Notes: a model not told the origin generated them from the sequence alone. A stretch of 64,000 bases of DNA from UBA4781 sp963556045 (GCA_963556045.3 CAUVYA020000002.1:1364001-1428000); one strand, 5' to 3'. Positions 18,328-26,952 are shown, numbered from the stretch's first letter. Translations and numbers: made by a program.

Positions 18328-19008
18328 TTATTTGTCTTCCTCTTTTTTATCGTTGTTCTGGCTGAAAAGACCGTATAAATATGCATCGGCAAAATAATCA
18401 AATCCGCCCTCGATAAAACTATTTTCCTTTAATTTATTTTCCTTATCAACGATAGCTTTATCGGACATGAGATAGCCAAAAAATAACCCCAATACCGCTC
18501 TGTATAAAAGGCGAACATTTACGTCCTTTAATTTTTCATTTTCAGCTTGAATTTCTTCAATCGTTTGCGATACTCTGGTAAATGTTTTTTCAAATAAAGC
18601 AGGAATGTGCTGCCCGTTGAATTCAAGCACCTCTATCAAATGCAGGCGGATCAATTCGGGTCGTTTATCCCATTCCTGCAGCAATTTATCCGTCGCATCG
18701 CGGATATATTCCTCGACAGAATCTCCTTCTGCTCTGCTCATGACTTCCGGGATGCGCAACCAGGGATGATAGGTGTCCAGTACTGCTTCAAACAGGGCGG
18801 TCTTACTATCAAAATGGTTGTATAAAGCCCCCGCTACAAGATTCACTTTTTCTGTGATCTGTCGTGTGGTAGTAGCATGGAAACCATTTAAGATAAAAAG
18901 GTCACAGGCTGCATTGATCAGTTCCTGTCGAGTTTGCTCACCACGTAAAAAGTAGTCTTGGTTTTTATTTTCCATGAGGACAAATACTTTGCTGTTTTGT
19001 ACTGCCAT
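18328..19008 (-). CDS. TetR-family transcriptional regulator
   Basis: 226 residues. The N-terminal HTH (residues ~24-70: 'TRQELINAACDLFILNGFHATTTRQITEKVNLVAGALYNHF') is a textbook TetR domain, followed by a helical ligand domain and a charged tail. It lies between the orphan EIIA-Lac (convergent) and HPr (divergent). Three 18-bp operators of TetR type occur nearby and this is the only TetR gene in the window, so it is the best candidate for their repressor. No copy of the operator is seen before its own start. The inducer is unknown, perhaps a phosphorylated amino sugar. Confidence 0.92.
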   Translation of the reverse strand: MAVQNSKVFVLMENKNQDYFLRGEQTRQELINAACDLFILNGFHATTTRQITEKVNLVAGALYNHFDSKTALFEAVLDTYHPWLRIPEVMSRAEGDSVEEYIRDATDKLLQEWDKRPELIRLHLIEVLEFNGQHIPALFEKTFTRVSQTIEEIQAENEKLKDVNVRLLYRAVLGLFFGYLMSDKAIVDKENKLKENSFIEGGFDYFADAYLYGLFSQNNDKKEEDK

Positions 19009-19339
19009 AATCTACAACAATAGCGGCTTTCCCTCCGTCAATTATACAAACAAATCGAAAGAATGGGAAATTATCGGTATAAAAACGATTAATTTAATCA
19101 AAATTTAATAAATCTCATTCTCTTTCTCCTATTAGAACTCTCTTCTCAAGGAAAATATGATCTTTATTGATCTTATTTCTGTTTTTTCATGCTATTTGTT
19201 TTTCAACTTTGATCTCAGCAAGATTGATGATCCATCCCTTCGTTAATAACAAAAATATTAAGAATATCAAGATATAATACTTCTACTGACCTGGATTATC
19301 ATGCAATGATTCTCCCTTTATTAATTATTTATACATATC
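19009..19339. other. Divergent region between tetR and HPr
   Basis: About 330 AT-rich bases without a gene. A TATAAT at 19048-19053 read on the minus strand is placed to serve tetR, and 'TATAAT' at 19272-19277 could serve HPr, though neither has a good -35. No copy of the TetR operator was found here. Confidence 0.35.
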
Positions 19340-19603
19340 ATGAAATTTGAAGCAACGATTATTAACGAACTGGGAATACACGCCAATGCAGCCATTCAAT
19401 TTGTACAGGCGGCAAGCAAATATCAGTCAACGATCAGGGTTTTCCATAAAAACAAAGAAGCGGATGGGAAAAATGTGATTAAACTGCTCGGATTAAGAAT
19501 AGAAAAGGACTCCCATATCATCGTTCTTGCCGAAGGGGAAGATGAACAACTGGCTATTAATGAGCTAAAGATGCTGGTTGACAATAACTTCTGGGAAGAA
19601 TAA
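19340..19603 (+). CDS. HPr-like phosphocarrier with altered active site
   Basis: 87 residues, the length of HPr. The active-site loop reads GIHANAA (residues 12-18) where canonical HPr has GLHARPA: the phospho-accepting His14 is kept, but the conserved Arg and Pro are Asn16 and Ala17. The regulatory serine (KSIMG in Gram-positive HPr) is Asn45 in 'DGKNVIKLLGL'. 'EGEDEQLAINELKMLV' is a normal HPr C-terminus. No clear ribosome site precedes the ATG. It may be a specialised carrier for the PTS genes around it, or a poorly active paralogue. ptsI is not in the window. Confidence 0.85.
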   Translation: MKFEATIINELGIHANAAIQFVQAASKYQSTIRVFHKNKEADGKNVIKLLGLRIEKDSHIIVLAEGEDEQLAINELKMLVDNNFWEE

Positions 19604-19814
19604 AGAAGAAATACTATCTGTAAAAAATAGTGCTGAATAGCTGTGGGGGTCATCATACAATACTGGAAAACCATAATGACCCACGCAATATTGGTGTGAG
19701 AAGTATCAAATAGCAGTTTTTTAACCAACCTATATAAAAAGCGGGTGTACTGTCAGATATTTTTTCATTCCTTTTATTGCTGTTTTTCAATGCTCAATCA
19801 GCGAATACCTATTT

Positions 19815-21014
19815 TTATTTCTGTTGAGGTTCTTCTTTCAACATTTTTAAATAGTGCGGTAAACCGAAATAAACAAAGATCCCCAGCGGGATGAACATGA
19901 TCAATCCAATAATGAGATATGAATTGTTATAGCCCTTATAGATTTGTGCAGTCCAGCTAACTAAATATAATCCTATAAAAGAACCGATATCCTGCCCTAA
20001 AATCAGTGTCGCATTGCACGCACCGCGTCTACAAGGCTCCACCAATCTTAAAGCCATTGGTGAGAATACTGCAAATACCATCCCATAGCCAATCCCTAAA
20101 AGGCAGCTTCCAAGGAAAAAACCAAAGGATGTGTTGATGATTCCGATGATGGAATATCCGATTATTATTACACCTATTGTAATTATTCCAACATTTTTGG
20201 GATTGTCCATATCGACCAGATATTGACACAATTTTCGAGAAATAAGCAAGCCGCTACCATAGAACAGCAAGAACAAACCTGTGCTGCCAACGCCCAATTC
20301 TTTTGCGTAAAGAGGTCCAAAGGTAAATAGTGCGGGCATGCCCATCAATAAAAAGCTGAGAACAGCAGCAATTCGGTATACTTTCGTTTCAAATGATGTA
20401 TTGAGAGAAAAAACTGCACCAGGATTACGAATATCCTTATAGGGCATGATTAAAACCAGTATGATAGCCATCAACCCGAATAAGCCTGCCATCATAAAAA
20501 TACGTTCATAAAAGCCGTTGCCCAGTAGAATAAACCCCAAATTCGGCGCCAGCACCACACCCGCGAGCATGGTGACAATTGAAATGATACCAAAGCCATC
20601 TGATCTGTGCTCATCCGGAAGTATATCCGCCGACACTGTGCCGGTTGCAGTAGTATACATAGAAAATGGGATTCCTATTAAGAATCGTATTATTCCTAAC
20701 CCTGCAATATTCAATGGGAGCATTAATAGAAAATTTGATAATGCTATGAAAATAAAGGAAATGATAAGCGTCCGTTTACGTCCCCATCTGTCAACAATAT
20801 AACCTGAAAAAGGACGGAAAATCATGGTTGTCAGAACCGTTAGACTGGAGATCAATCCCACTTGTGCTGCGGATCCATTGAAACGATCCACAATATATAA
20901 GGAAAGAACCGAGTTAGTGGTTGTCACCGAAGAAATGGAAATGATTTTTAATAATAAAAAACTGAGGAACTGGCTGTTCCATAGACCACTTTGTGTTTTC
21001 GTAGATGCTTTCAT
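19815..21014 (-). CDS. Major facilitator superfamily transporter
   Basis: 399 residues with about 12 predicted membrane helices. The MFS loop 2-3 motif is present as 'GYIVDRWGRKR' near residue 72. Charged loops are short and there is no large soluble domain. The closest general resemblance is to drug/sugar efflux-type MFS proteins (12-TM); the substrate cannot be read. It lies downstream of nagA on the same strand with a gap of ~210 bases, so it may or may not be part of the amino-sugar transcript. Base composition is as AT-rich as the adjacent PTS region. Confidence 0.85.
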   Translation of the reverse strand: MKASTKTQSGLWNSQFLSFLLLKIISISSVTTTNSVLSLYIVDRFNGSAAQVGLISSLTVLTTMIFRPFSGYIVDRWGRKRTLIISFIFIALSNFLLMLPLNIAGLGIIRFLIGIPFSMYTTATGTVSADILPDEHRSDGFGIISIVTMLAGVVLAPNLGFILLGNGFYERIFMMAGLFGLMAIILVLIMPYKDIRNPGAVFSLNTSFETKVYRIAAVLSFLLMGMPALFTFGPLYAKELGVGSTGLFLLFYGSGLLISRKLCQYLVDMDNPKNVGIITIGVIIIGYSIIGIINTSFGFFLGSCLLGIGYGMVFAVFSPMALRLVEPCRRGACNATLILGQDIGSFIGLYLVSWTAQIYKGYNNSYLIIGLIMFIPLGIFVYFGLPHYLKMLKEEPQQK

Positions 21015-21226
21015 GATATTTTCCTGAGTAAATTATTGTTAGCTGTTCCTGAAACGAATTCCTCTGCTCATACCTGCATTGAGAAATATAAAACCAGACA
21101 CGCATGAAAAACCTGCAGCAGGAAAGCTGTGTATAGCAGACTGGCAAGAACCATGAGTATTTGTTCTTAAAAAAACCAGGATAAAAAGATGCGGAGTGTT
21201 GGTGTCCGCATCCATCTATAAACGAA

Positions 21227-22423
21227 TCAAAAATCTTGATCTATCTTATATCTGGTTAAATAATTCTCATTGAAAAGATCTCGATTGATTTTGTAATCAA
21301 AGACTTTGCGACCTTCGACAAACGTGGCAACGGTTTCATAATCCTCATTGATCACCACCAGATCGGCATCTTTTCCAACGGCGATGGAACCTTTCGTTTC
21401 AGCAAATCCATAAAATTGAGCGGCATTCAAGGAAGACATTCTCAAAATCTGTTCCAGAGGAATGCGCAATCGGTTCGCCAGCACGGAAATGCCATACAAC
21501 ACTGTTTTTGTAGATCCCATCAAGCGCCCGGTATCACTTTTACAAAAACCATCTTCATCAATAGTGACGTTGAAATCTCCCCAGAACCTATACGTTCCCA
21601 CTGGCGCCCCGCAAGCCTGTGAAGCATCCGATACCATGAACCAGTGGTCATAATCTTTCACACGAAACATGATCTCAAGCATGGTCGGGGCAATGTGCAT
21701 GCCATCACAGATCACTTCACAAAAGATCTCATCGTTCAGCAAACAAGCCCCCAATCCTCCCATATTCCTGTGATGGATACCGCTCATTACATTAGCAGTA
21801 TGGGTTGAAACACTTAGCCCGTGACCAAACGCCTCCATTGCTTCTTCATAGTTACAATTGCTGTGCGCAAACGAGAGAATCACATTCTTCGCTCGTAAAT
21901 AATCGATTACTTTTTGACTGCCTTCGATTTCTGGCGCTATCGCCATCAGCTTTAAGAACCCATTGCAATCTTCGTAGATCTGGCGCACAAGTTTCATGTC
22001 AACGGTCAGTGGTTTTGTCTGAATTCCTTTTTCGCCCACACGGTTCAGGTAAGGTCCTTCGGAATGGATACCCAAAATACGAGCTCCATCTGGCTGCTCT
22101 TTGGCAACTTTAGCAACGGCTTTACACACCTCAGGTGAAGCAGTTGGGAAAACACCGGTAATACCATTACCAGCACATCCTTTAAGAAAACCTTTTACCT
22201 CAAGTTCAGGATCTGATCCATCACTAATCAATAATCCAAACCCATTTATGCCATGGATGTGGGTATCAATGATCCCGGGGATAACACGATATCCTGTGTA
22301 ATCGATGAATGAATCTACATCCGCATCAGGTGGACAAAAGTCAACGATTTTTCCATCCTCAACAGCCAGATAACCGTCAAGGGTATCATCCTCACAATAG
22401 ATCCTGTCACATTTTATATACAA
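21227..22423 (-). CDS. nagA: N-acetylglucosamine-6-phosphate deacetylase
   Basis: 398 residues of the amidohydrolase superfamily. 'GIIDTHIHG' near residue 55 is the metal-binding HxH; 'GIHSEGPYLN' near 121 holds the metal-ligand Glu; 'FAHSNCNYEEA' and 'STHTANVMSGIHHR' give the two further histidines; 'MVSDAS' near 270 provides the catalytic Asp. NagA converts GlcNAc-6-P to GlcN-6-P and acetate. A ChbG-like deacetylase gene lies 5 bases upstream and the PTS genes above that, so imported and phosphorylated N-acetyl sugars are the likely feed. No nagB is seen in the window. Confidence 0.93.
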   Translation of the reverse strand: MYIKCDRIYCEDDTLDGYLAVEDGKIVDFCPPDADVDSFIDYTGYRVIPGIIDTHIHGINGFGLLISDGSDPELEVKGFLKGCAGNGITGVFPTASPEVCKAVAKVAKEQPDGARILGIHSEGPYLNRVGEKGIQTKPLTVDMKLVRQIYEDCNGFLKLMAIAPEIEGSQKVIDYLRAKNVILSFAHSNCNYEEAMEAFGHGLSVSTHTANVMSGIHHRNMGGLGACLLNDEIFCEVICDGMHIAPTMLEIMFRVKDYDHWFMVSDASQACGAPVGTYRFWGDFNVTIDEDGFCKSDTGRLMGSTKTVLYGISVLANRLRIPLEQILRMSSLNAAQFYGFAETKGSIAVGKDADLVVINEDYETVATFVEGRKVFDYKINRDLFNENYLTRYKIDQDF

Positions 22424-22428
22424 TTCTT

Positions 22429-23232
22429 TTATCCTTTTTTAAAATCGTCATATGTGACCAACTCGATGTTGTGTTCTTTAATAAATGCCTCCAACCTGGG
22501 AGAACACGCCATGAACAGGTCTTTCGCCCGAATAACCGTGTAATTCGAACAGCGGAAGAGATCTTCATCGACAAAACCCACATGGCTTACGAGGAAAGAA
22601 TTTTCATGATCGAGTACTTCATGAATAACTTCCATAACGCCTGCTTCCACATCAGTTTGAAGCTGTTTTTCGATGGGGAAGGGTCGCAAATACCAATTGA
22701 TGGTCACCCAGTGAAAATCGTATTCCTTCAAAAAATTCATGGTATACGGTATTTGATATTTTTCTGCGATAGTTTCGATCGCCTTGTTGATATTGGGTGT
22801 CATCAGCGAATGCCCCTGAATATATCCCGGTTTATTTCCTACCAGCTCAATAAAGCATTTAATCTGGTTCTCAGCTTCTATCAGTGTTTCATCATAAGGA
22901 TAAGGATCATTTTCCATTCCGTCGGTTTGTATCTTCATGAGGGATACATTGGATTTAGCAACGATCTCGCCAGAGGTATAAAATTCACCGGTGGGCTTCA
23001 CCAGATGGGGAATTTGGTCAACAGGAGAAATAGGTCTTCCTGCAACCAGATTAATATCAATGCCAAAACAACACTGGGGATAGTATTTAATTTGTTCGGC
23101 TGCAAATTGGGAGCTGGGCATATTGACGAACAAACCCGTGTTTCGAACCAATCCATCGCGGATCCCTTTCAACGCACCACAGGCAACGCCTTCGGTGATT
23201 CCATAATCGTCTGATTGAAAAAGTAGTTTCAT
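22429..23232 (-). CDS. ChbG/YdjC-family carbohydrate deacetylase, variant metal site
   Basis: 267 residues. 'FQSDDYGITEG' (residues 5-15) is the Asp-Asp motif of YdjC/ChbG enzymes, which remove the acetyl group from chitobiose-6-phosphate and similar substrates. The second motif reads GIDINLVAGRP: Asp59 stands where the family has the metal-binding His (GxHLNL). The third motif is 'YIQGHSLM' where the family normally has HxDxH. 'VSHVGFVD' corresponds to the C-terminal HPG motif but lacks the Pro. With these changes it may use another metal, act on another substrate, or be non-catalytic. It is 5 bases from nagA and 3 bases from the upstream unknown gene. Confidence 0.82.
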   Translation of the reverse strand: MKLLFQSDDYGITEGVACGALKGIRDGLVRNTGLFVNMPSSQFAAEQIKYYPQCCFGIDINLVAGRPISPVDQIPHLVKPTGEFYTSGEIVAKSNVSLMKIQTDGMENDPYPYDETLIEAENQIKCFIELVGNKPGYIQGHSLMTPNINKAIETIAEKYQIPYTMNFLKEYDFHWVTINWYLRPFPIEKQLQTDVEAGVMEVIHEVLDHENSFLVSHVGFVDEDLFRCSNYTVIRAKDLFMACSPRLEAFIKEHNIELVTYDDFKKG

Positions 23233-23235
23233 TTT

Positions 23236-24159
23236 CTACGCTCCTAAGTATTTTTGTAATCCTTCACAAAGGATCTCTAGTCTAGGCATATCAACTTTGA
23301 AATCATTTTTGGATCGTGTGTTCCGTACGAAGAAATAATGATCCTCGATCGTTCCTATACATATATGAAGCATTTTAGGGAAATGCTGCAATTTTGTATC
23401 TTTCAGCTGTACTTCAGGAACAACCTGATCGATCACATCTACATTAGGGAGAAGTTCAACCAGTCTATTCGCTTCAGGACTTGAAGCCAGACTATGTGCA
23501 CACACCAATTTTTCTCCGTAGGATACACAGTCAAGATAGATGATTATTTTATTCTTCAGGATTGCTTCATCAGCAAAAATGCGCCATCCCGTATTGGAAC
23601 TGACGGTATTATCCAGAAGAACATAAGCAACATTTTTATTCTTTCCCAAACGTTCAGCCAGGGCAGCCATTAAGGCAATACTGGCTGAGTTTCTGTTGAA
23701 ATTCACCTTATTTGGAATTCCCACAATCAACCGATAACATAGAACGATCAAACAAAGAAAGAAACCAGCGCTACTTACTTTCCCGAGGGTTGAGAAAGAT
23801 AAAAAATGGTTGAACACAAAATATGCAACCAAACTGCATGCGATATAAATAAACGAGTGAAGGAATACCTCGCGATTTTCTTGAGCAAGGTTCTTTGATA
23901 AATTAAAGGGGAAATACTTATAAGGAAGAAGCGATCGTGAGGGAGTATCATACGGACACACCACCAGATATTTAGCCCTGCTGATATCACCGATGATAAT
24001 ATTTGACACTTGAAGCAGTTTCTTTTTTATCGTCTGAAGTTGTATCTTAAATCCCAAATTTTTAAATAGAGGTTCCGCCTGTGAATAGAAAATTCTTTTT
24101 TGTGGTTTGGTGTATCGCTTTGCCAATGTCACGCCGAACAGCATTAATAGATTTTTCAT
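23236..24159 (-). CDS. Membrane protein with M28-peptidase-like region, function unknown
   Basis: 307 residues. After ~85 residues with a basic N-terminus come two or three membrane helices (about residues 99-118 and 128-147). A soluble C-terminal half follows in which 'NFNRNSASIALMAALAERLGKNKNVAYVLLDN' and 'KIIIYLDCVSYGEK' resemble the layout of an M28 aminopeptidase fold (D..SG...L, then I.LD). The canonical zinc ligands are not obvious, so it may be a degenerate relative. It is co-transcribed with the ChbG-like gene and nagA (3-base gap) behind a terminator that follows the EIID gene. I do not recognise a characterised homologue. It might trim or bind peptide-linked amino sugars, but this is speculation. 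Confidence 0.6.
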   Translation of the reverse strand: MKNLLMLFGVTLAKRYTKPQKRIFYSQAEPLFKNLGFKIQLQTIKKKLLQVSNIIIGDISRAKYLVVCPYDTPSRSLLPYKYFPFNLSKNLAQENREVFLHSFIYIACSLVAYFVFNHFLSFSTLGKVSSAGFFLCLIVLCYRLIVGIPNKVNFNRNSASIALMAALAERLGKNKNVAYVLLDNTVSSNTGWRIFADEAILKNKIIIYLDCVSYGEKLVCAHSLASSPEANRLVELLPNVDVIDQVVPEVQLKDTKLQHFPKMLHICIGTIEDHYFFVRNTRSKNDFKVDMPRLEILCEGLQKYLGA

Positions 24160-24179
24160 TCTTCCATCTCATTATTATT

Positions 24180-24217
24180 AAAAAGGTTATGGAGTATTTC
24201 ATCCATAACCTTTTTTT
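24180..24217 (-). terminator. Internal terminator between EIID and the downstream genes
   Basis: Read on the minus strand, a 13-14 bp perfect stem (24181-24193 with 24202-24214) with an 8-base loop is followed by a run of T's. It lies just after the EIID stop and 20 bases before the next gene. It should reduce transcription into the unknown/chbG-like/nagA genes relative to the PTS components. Confidence 0.88.
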
Positions 24218-24226
24218 ACCGCAATC

Positions 24227-25048
24227 CTAGAAGATCCCAATAAAGGCACCCAGCAGTGATATGCCCATGATGGCATAGATCAGAGTGGTTGCTTTCACAC
24301 CTTTTTTGAGCATTCTTACCAGAACGAATATATAAATAAGACTCAGCAAGCCGGGGAAGATGCTGTTGAAAACGTCCTGAAGGACAAGCGAAGCACCATT
24401 GATGGTAATGGTCCAATTCAGTGGTACATAGACCATTGAAGCTGTCAATGCTCCAGCCATCATCAGTCCAAGGATGCCAGCTGCTTTCGTGAGCGCATTT
24501 ATCAACCCTGATTCGAAGATTTGATCGATGAAAGAAGCGCCGTATTTATAGCCTGCATTTAAGAGGTAGTATTTTGCCACCGATTGCGAAACACCGTAGA
24601 GCAGGATGAACAGGAGCGCGCCTAAAATGTTGCCCTGCGAGCCAAGTCCAATACCGATGCCACCTGCTATGACGCGGATACCATTGAAGAACAGGGAATC
24701 GAACATTCCGGCTGTAGGACCCATAAGGCTGGTCTTAACGCTGTTGATCACCTCTGGATCGAAATCGGGATTTTCCTTATTCTGTTTTTCCAACGCATAC
24801 GCCAGCCCAGCGATAAAAGAAAAGGGAACTGCATGCGTATTGAAAAAAGTCTGATGGCGCAGGTAGGCTTCTTTCTTGCCCTCAGGATCATCTTTGTAGA
24901 TCTCATCAATCGCAGGTGCCATTGTCAGAGTGAACCCATTGGCTTCCATCTTCACCATATTGAAACCGATAAAACACATATGGGAGCGCAGGAACATTGA
25001 TTTGAGAATTTTCTTCTCGTTTGTAATTTCTGTCTTTTTGCTGCTCAT
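24227..25048 (-). CDS. PTS mannose/fructose/sorbose-type EIID
   Basis: 273 residues. The family N-terminus 'LKSMFLRSHMCFIGFNMVKMEANGF' and 'RHQTFFNTH' are clear EIID motifs, followed by 'SLMGPTAGMFDSLFFNGIRVI' and several membrane helices in the C-terminal half. With EIIC it forms the sugar channel in the membrane. It overlaps the EIIC gene by 4 bases. Substrate specificity of the system is not readable, but linkage with nagA and two ChbG-like genes points to N-acetylhexosamines or their oligomers. Confidence 0.95.
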   Translation of the reverse strand: MSSKKTEITNEKKILKSMFLRSHMCFIGFNMVKMEANGFTLTMAPAIDEIYKDDPEGKKEAYLRHQTFFNTHAVPFSFIAGLAYALEKQNKENPDFDPEVINSVKTSLMGPTAGMFDSLFFNGIRVIAGGIGIGLGSQGNILGALLFILLYGVSQSVAKYYLLNAGYKYGASFIDQIFESGLINALTKAAGILGLMMAGALTASMVYVPLNWTITINGASLVLQDVFNSIFPGLLSLIYIFVLVRMLKKGVKATTLIYAIMGISLLGAFIGIF

Positions 25049-25854
25049 GCGAAGAATCCTCCTTCTTTTGATGATTGATCTTTCTTTCCAAGTGAATTCT
25101 TTAGATCGATCAGGTCTTTATCCTGCATGAAGATCGCCACTGCAATGACGATGCCGATGATAGCGATTGCTAATGTTGAAAGTCCCATTGATTTAGCCAT
25201 GACGAATCCCAGGAAGAAAAACACACCGATTTTCGGAGACCAGATCATGGAAGTCAGGATCGAGATACCGATGCCGATCATCAGCGATGATGCCGCACCC
25301 AGACCTGACAATACCCAAACGGGCATTTTTGCCATCAGCGCGCCCAAACCTTCCACACCATACGCAATGGCGAAGAACATCAACAAAGAACTCCATAATG
25401 TTGTAACGACAAACTGAAAGAAAGTCTGATTTAATAGTTTTTTCGATTTTCCTGCAGCCGCCAATTTTTCCCAGTGTGGCACAAGACCAAGCGTGATCGG
25501 TGACCATACAACGCCAAGGGACATAACGATCGTACCAATAGGAATCGCCAGAGCCAGACCTGCTTCCGCATTTTGCCCTGTCAGGATAGCGTATGAAACG
25601 ACGATCACAGTAGATGTTGCCCAATCGGAGGGTAATGAACCTCCAACCGCAGATACACCCATGAAAATGGATTCGAGTGAGGCACCCAGAATGATGCCTG
25701 TTTTCAAATCACCAAGCACAAGCCCCACAAGCGGACCCAGTACAATAGGTCTTGTTAAGGTTTGCCAACTTAACAGGTTTATCTCAATAACATAGACTAT
25801 GAAGTAGACCAAGCAAGCTTTCAATGCTGGTATTACCATGTAATCCTCCTTCAA
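25045..25854 (-). CDS. PTS mannose/fructose/sorbose-type EIIC
   Basis: 269 residues, strongly hydrophobic, with ~6-8 membrane helices. 'GPLVGLVLGDLKTGIILGASLES' near residue 38 and 'GGSLPSDWATSTVIV' are EIIC-Man hallmarks. It pairs with EIID encoded just downstream (4-base overlap) and follows EIIB directly (no gap). A GGAGG site precedes the start. Confidence 0.95.
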   Translation of the reverse strand: MKEDYMVIPALKACLVYFIVYVIEINLLSWQTLTRPIVLGPLVGLVLGDLKTGIILGASLESIFMGVSAVGGSLPSDWATSTVIVVSYAILTGQNAEAGLALAIPIGTIVMSLGVVWSPITLGLVPHWEKLAAAGKSKKLLNQTFFQFVVTTLWSSLLMFFAIAYGVEGLGALMAKMPVWVLSGLGAASSLMIGIGISILTSMIWSPKIGVFFFLGFVMAKSMGLSTLAIAIIGIVIAVAIFMQDKDLIDLKNSLGKKDQSSKEGGFFA

Positions 25855-26355
25855 CTAATTTTTATTTTTTAATATTTTCTGTAAAGGTTCTGATTTTGCA
25901 TCTGGTGTAACCTGATAAAAACACTCAACACCAGTTTCCAGAATCTTTTTTATGATCAATACTTCGCTATCGTACATATAGAGATTCAGACCGAATTTAT
26001 TTCTTTGTGCAGTGCCGTCTTTCGGTGCAACTCGACCATAATTACCAATATTCACAGCTTTGATACCCTTTACAGAGTTTATAAGTGCGAGGATGTTTTG
26101 GGGAGTTTTAACCAGCACCAGAATGCTAAGAGCATCAGCACGCGGATCTGATAACATCTGTATACCATCATCCATTCCGACGATAGCTACTTTGATATCT
26201 GAGGGAGCGGCCATCATTAAAGATTTTTTGACCAGGTCGTTCTTTGCGGTCTCGTCATCTACCACTACTATTCGATCCACGCCCAAATATTTCGACCAGC
26301 GAATTGCAACCTGACCATGGATCAAACGTTCATCGAGCCGTATTAACTTTATCAT
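25855..26355 (-). CDS. PTS mannose/fructose/sorbose-type EIIB
   Basis: 166 residues. The active-site motif RLDERLIHGQV includes the phosphorylated His13 and its helper Arg/Asp residues. 'IVVVDDETAKNDLVKKSLMMAAPSDIKV' is typical of the EIIB-Man/Sor fold. It passes phosphate from EIIA to the sugar during uptake. Overlaps the EIIA gene by 4 bases, and the EIIC gene follows directly. Confidence 0.95.
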   Translation of the reverse strand: MIKLIRLDERLIHGQVAIRWSKYLGVDRIVVVDDETAKNDLVKKSLMMAAPSDIKVAIVGMDDGIQMLSDPRADALSILVLVKTPQNILALINSVKGIKAVNIGNYGRVAPKDGTAQRNKFGLNLYMYDSEVLIIKKILETGVECFYQVTPDAKSEPLQKILKNKN

Positions 26356-26771
26356 TCACTTCCTCCAAAAAAATCTTCTTCTTCAATACTCGTGGATTCA
26401 AGTTCAACAAGCGTCAGCGCCATTCTACTTTCTTCCACTATTTCTTTTAAGCGCTCGTGGTTAAGCGGTTCAGTCTTCAACAACAACTGCAGCACCAACG
26501 CTAAATTCATCCCTGCAATTAGAAAAGTATTGGGTCTGGAAAGACGTAGATACATCTTCTGATTGACACTACCTCCATACAAATCGGACAGCATAACTAC
26601 CTGTTCTGTTTCTGGAATGGATTGAAAGAAATCATCTAACTTTTCTTCAATGCTATGCTGGTCAAGATATGCATCAATCACGATCAGGTCTTCCGTATTC
26701 CCAAGGAGAATATCCAGGGAACTTTTAATTCCACTAGCAAAATAACCATGTGAAGCCGCTATAATCTTCAG
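26352..26771 (-). CDS. PTS mannose-type EIIA, probable CTG start
   Basis: 139 residues if started at the CTG at 26771. From that codon the sequence reads (M)KIIAASHGYFASGIKSSLDI, the standard EIIA-Man N-terminus with the phosphorylated His8. AGGAGG lies 9 bases before the CTG, and an in-frame TGA three codons upstream excludes any earlier start. The first ATG in frame is at 26681, 30 codons later, which would delete the His and the first strand. The remainder (VVMLSDLYGGSVNQKM) is the usual EIIA core. A non-ATG start would lower expression; an ATT at the third codon is a less likely alternative. Confidence 0.85.
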   Translation of the reverse strand: MKIIAASHGYFASGIKSSLDILLGNTEDLIVIDAYLDQHSIEEKLDDFFQSIPETEQVVMLSDLYGGSVNQKMYLRLSRPNTFLIAGMNLALVLQLLLKTEPLNHERLKEIVEESRMALTLVELESTSIEEEDFFGGSE

Positions 26772-26893
26772 AAAAAATCACCTCCTAACAATAATTTAAT
26801 TTTATACGCAGATACTTGATTAAATTTTACAGAATAATGATCAACGCACCTCCTCATTCTTTTATTTTTTAACGGGTATTCCGAAATGTTATA

Positions 26894-26911
26894 AATGAGC
26901 GTTTGTTCATT
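26894..26911. promoter_or_regulatory. Site B: TetR-type operator of the mannose-type PTS operon
   Basis: AATGAGCGTTTGTTCATT, identical to site C (28078-28095) and one mismatch from site A. On the minus strand it starts 12 bases downstream of the -10 box at 26924-26929, so a bound repressor would block the first bases of the transcript. It is ~120 bases before the EIIA start. Confidence 0.8.
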
Positions 26912-26923
26912 GACTATTGGATT

Positions 26924-26952
26924 ATTATAACCATGAAAAATACAGAAATCAA
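26924..26952 (-). promoter_or_regulatory. Sigma70-type promoter of the mannose-type PTS operon
   Basis: On the minus strand TTGATT (26947-26952), a 17-base spacer and TATAAT (26924-26929): perfect -10, four of six at -35. It should drive EIIA-EIIB-EIIC-EIID and, past the internal terminator, the unknown/chbG-like/nagA genes. Confidence 0.75.

Noticed and set aside
18296..18349. Terminator between EIIA-Lac and tetR
   Set aside because: AAAAAGAG and CTCTTTTT arms exist but are ~40 bases apart, and the inner TTTTATCGATAAAA palindrome is AT-only. Too weak to call.
19643..19684. Long hairpin after HPr (GTGGGGGTCAT ... ATGACCCAC)
   Set aside because: The stem is real (about 8-9 bp with a 22-base loop), but it lacks a T-tract and any riboswitch or small-RNA signature, so no feature type can be supported.
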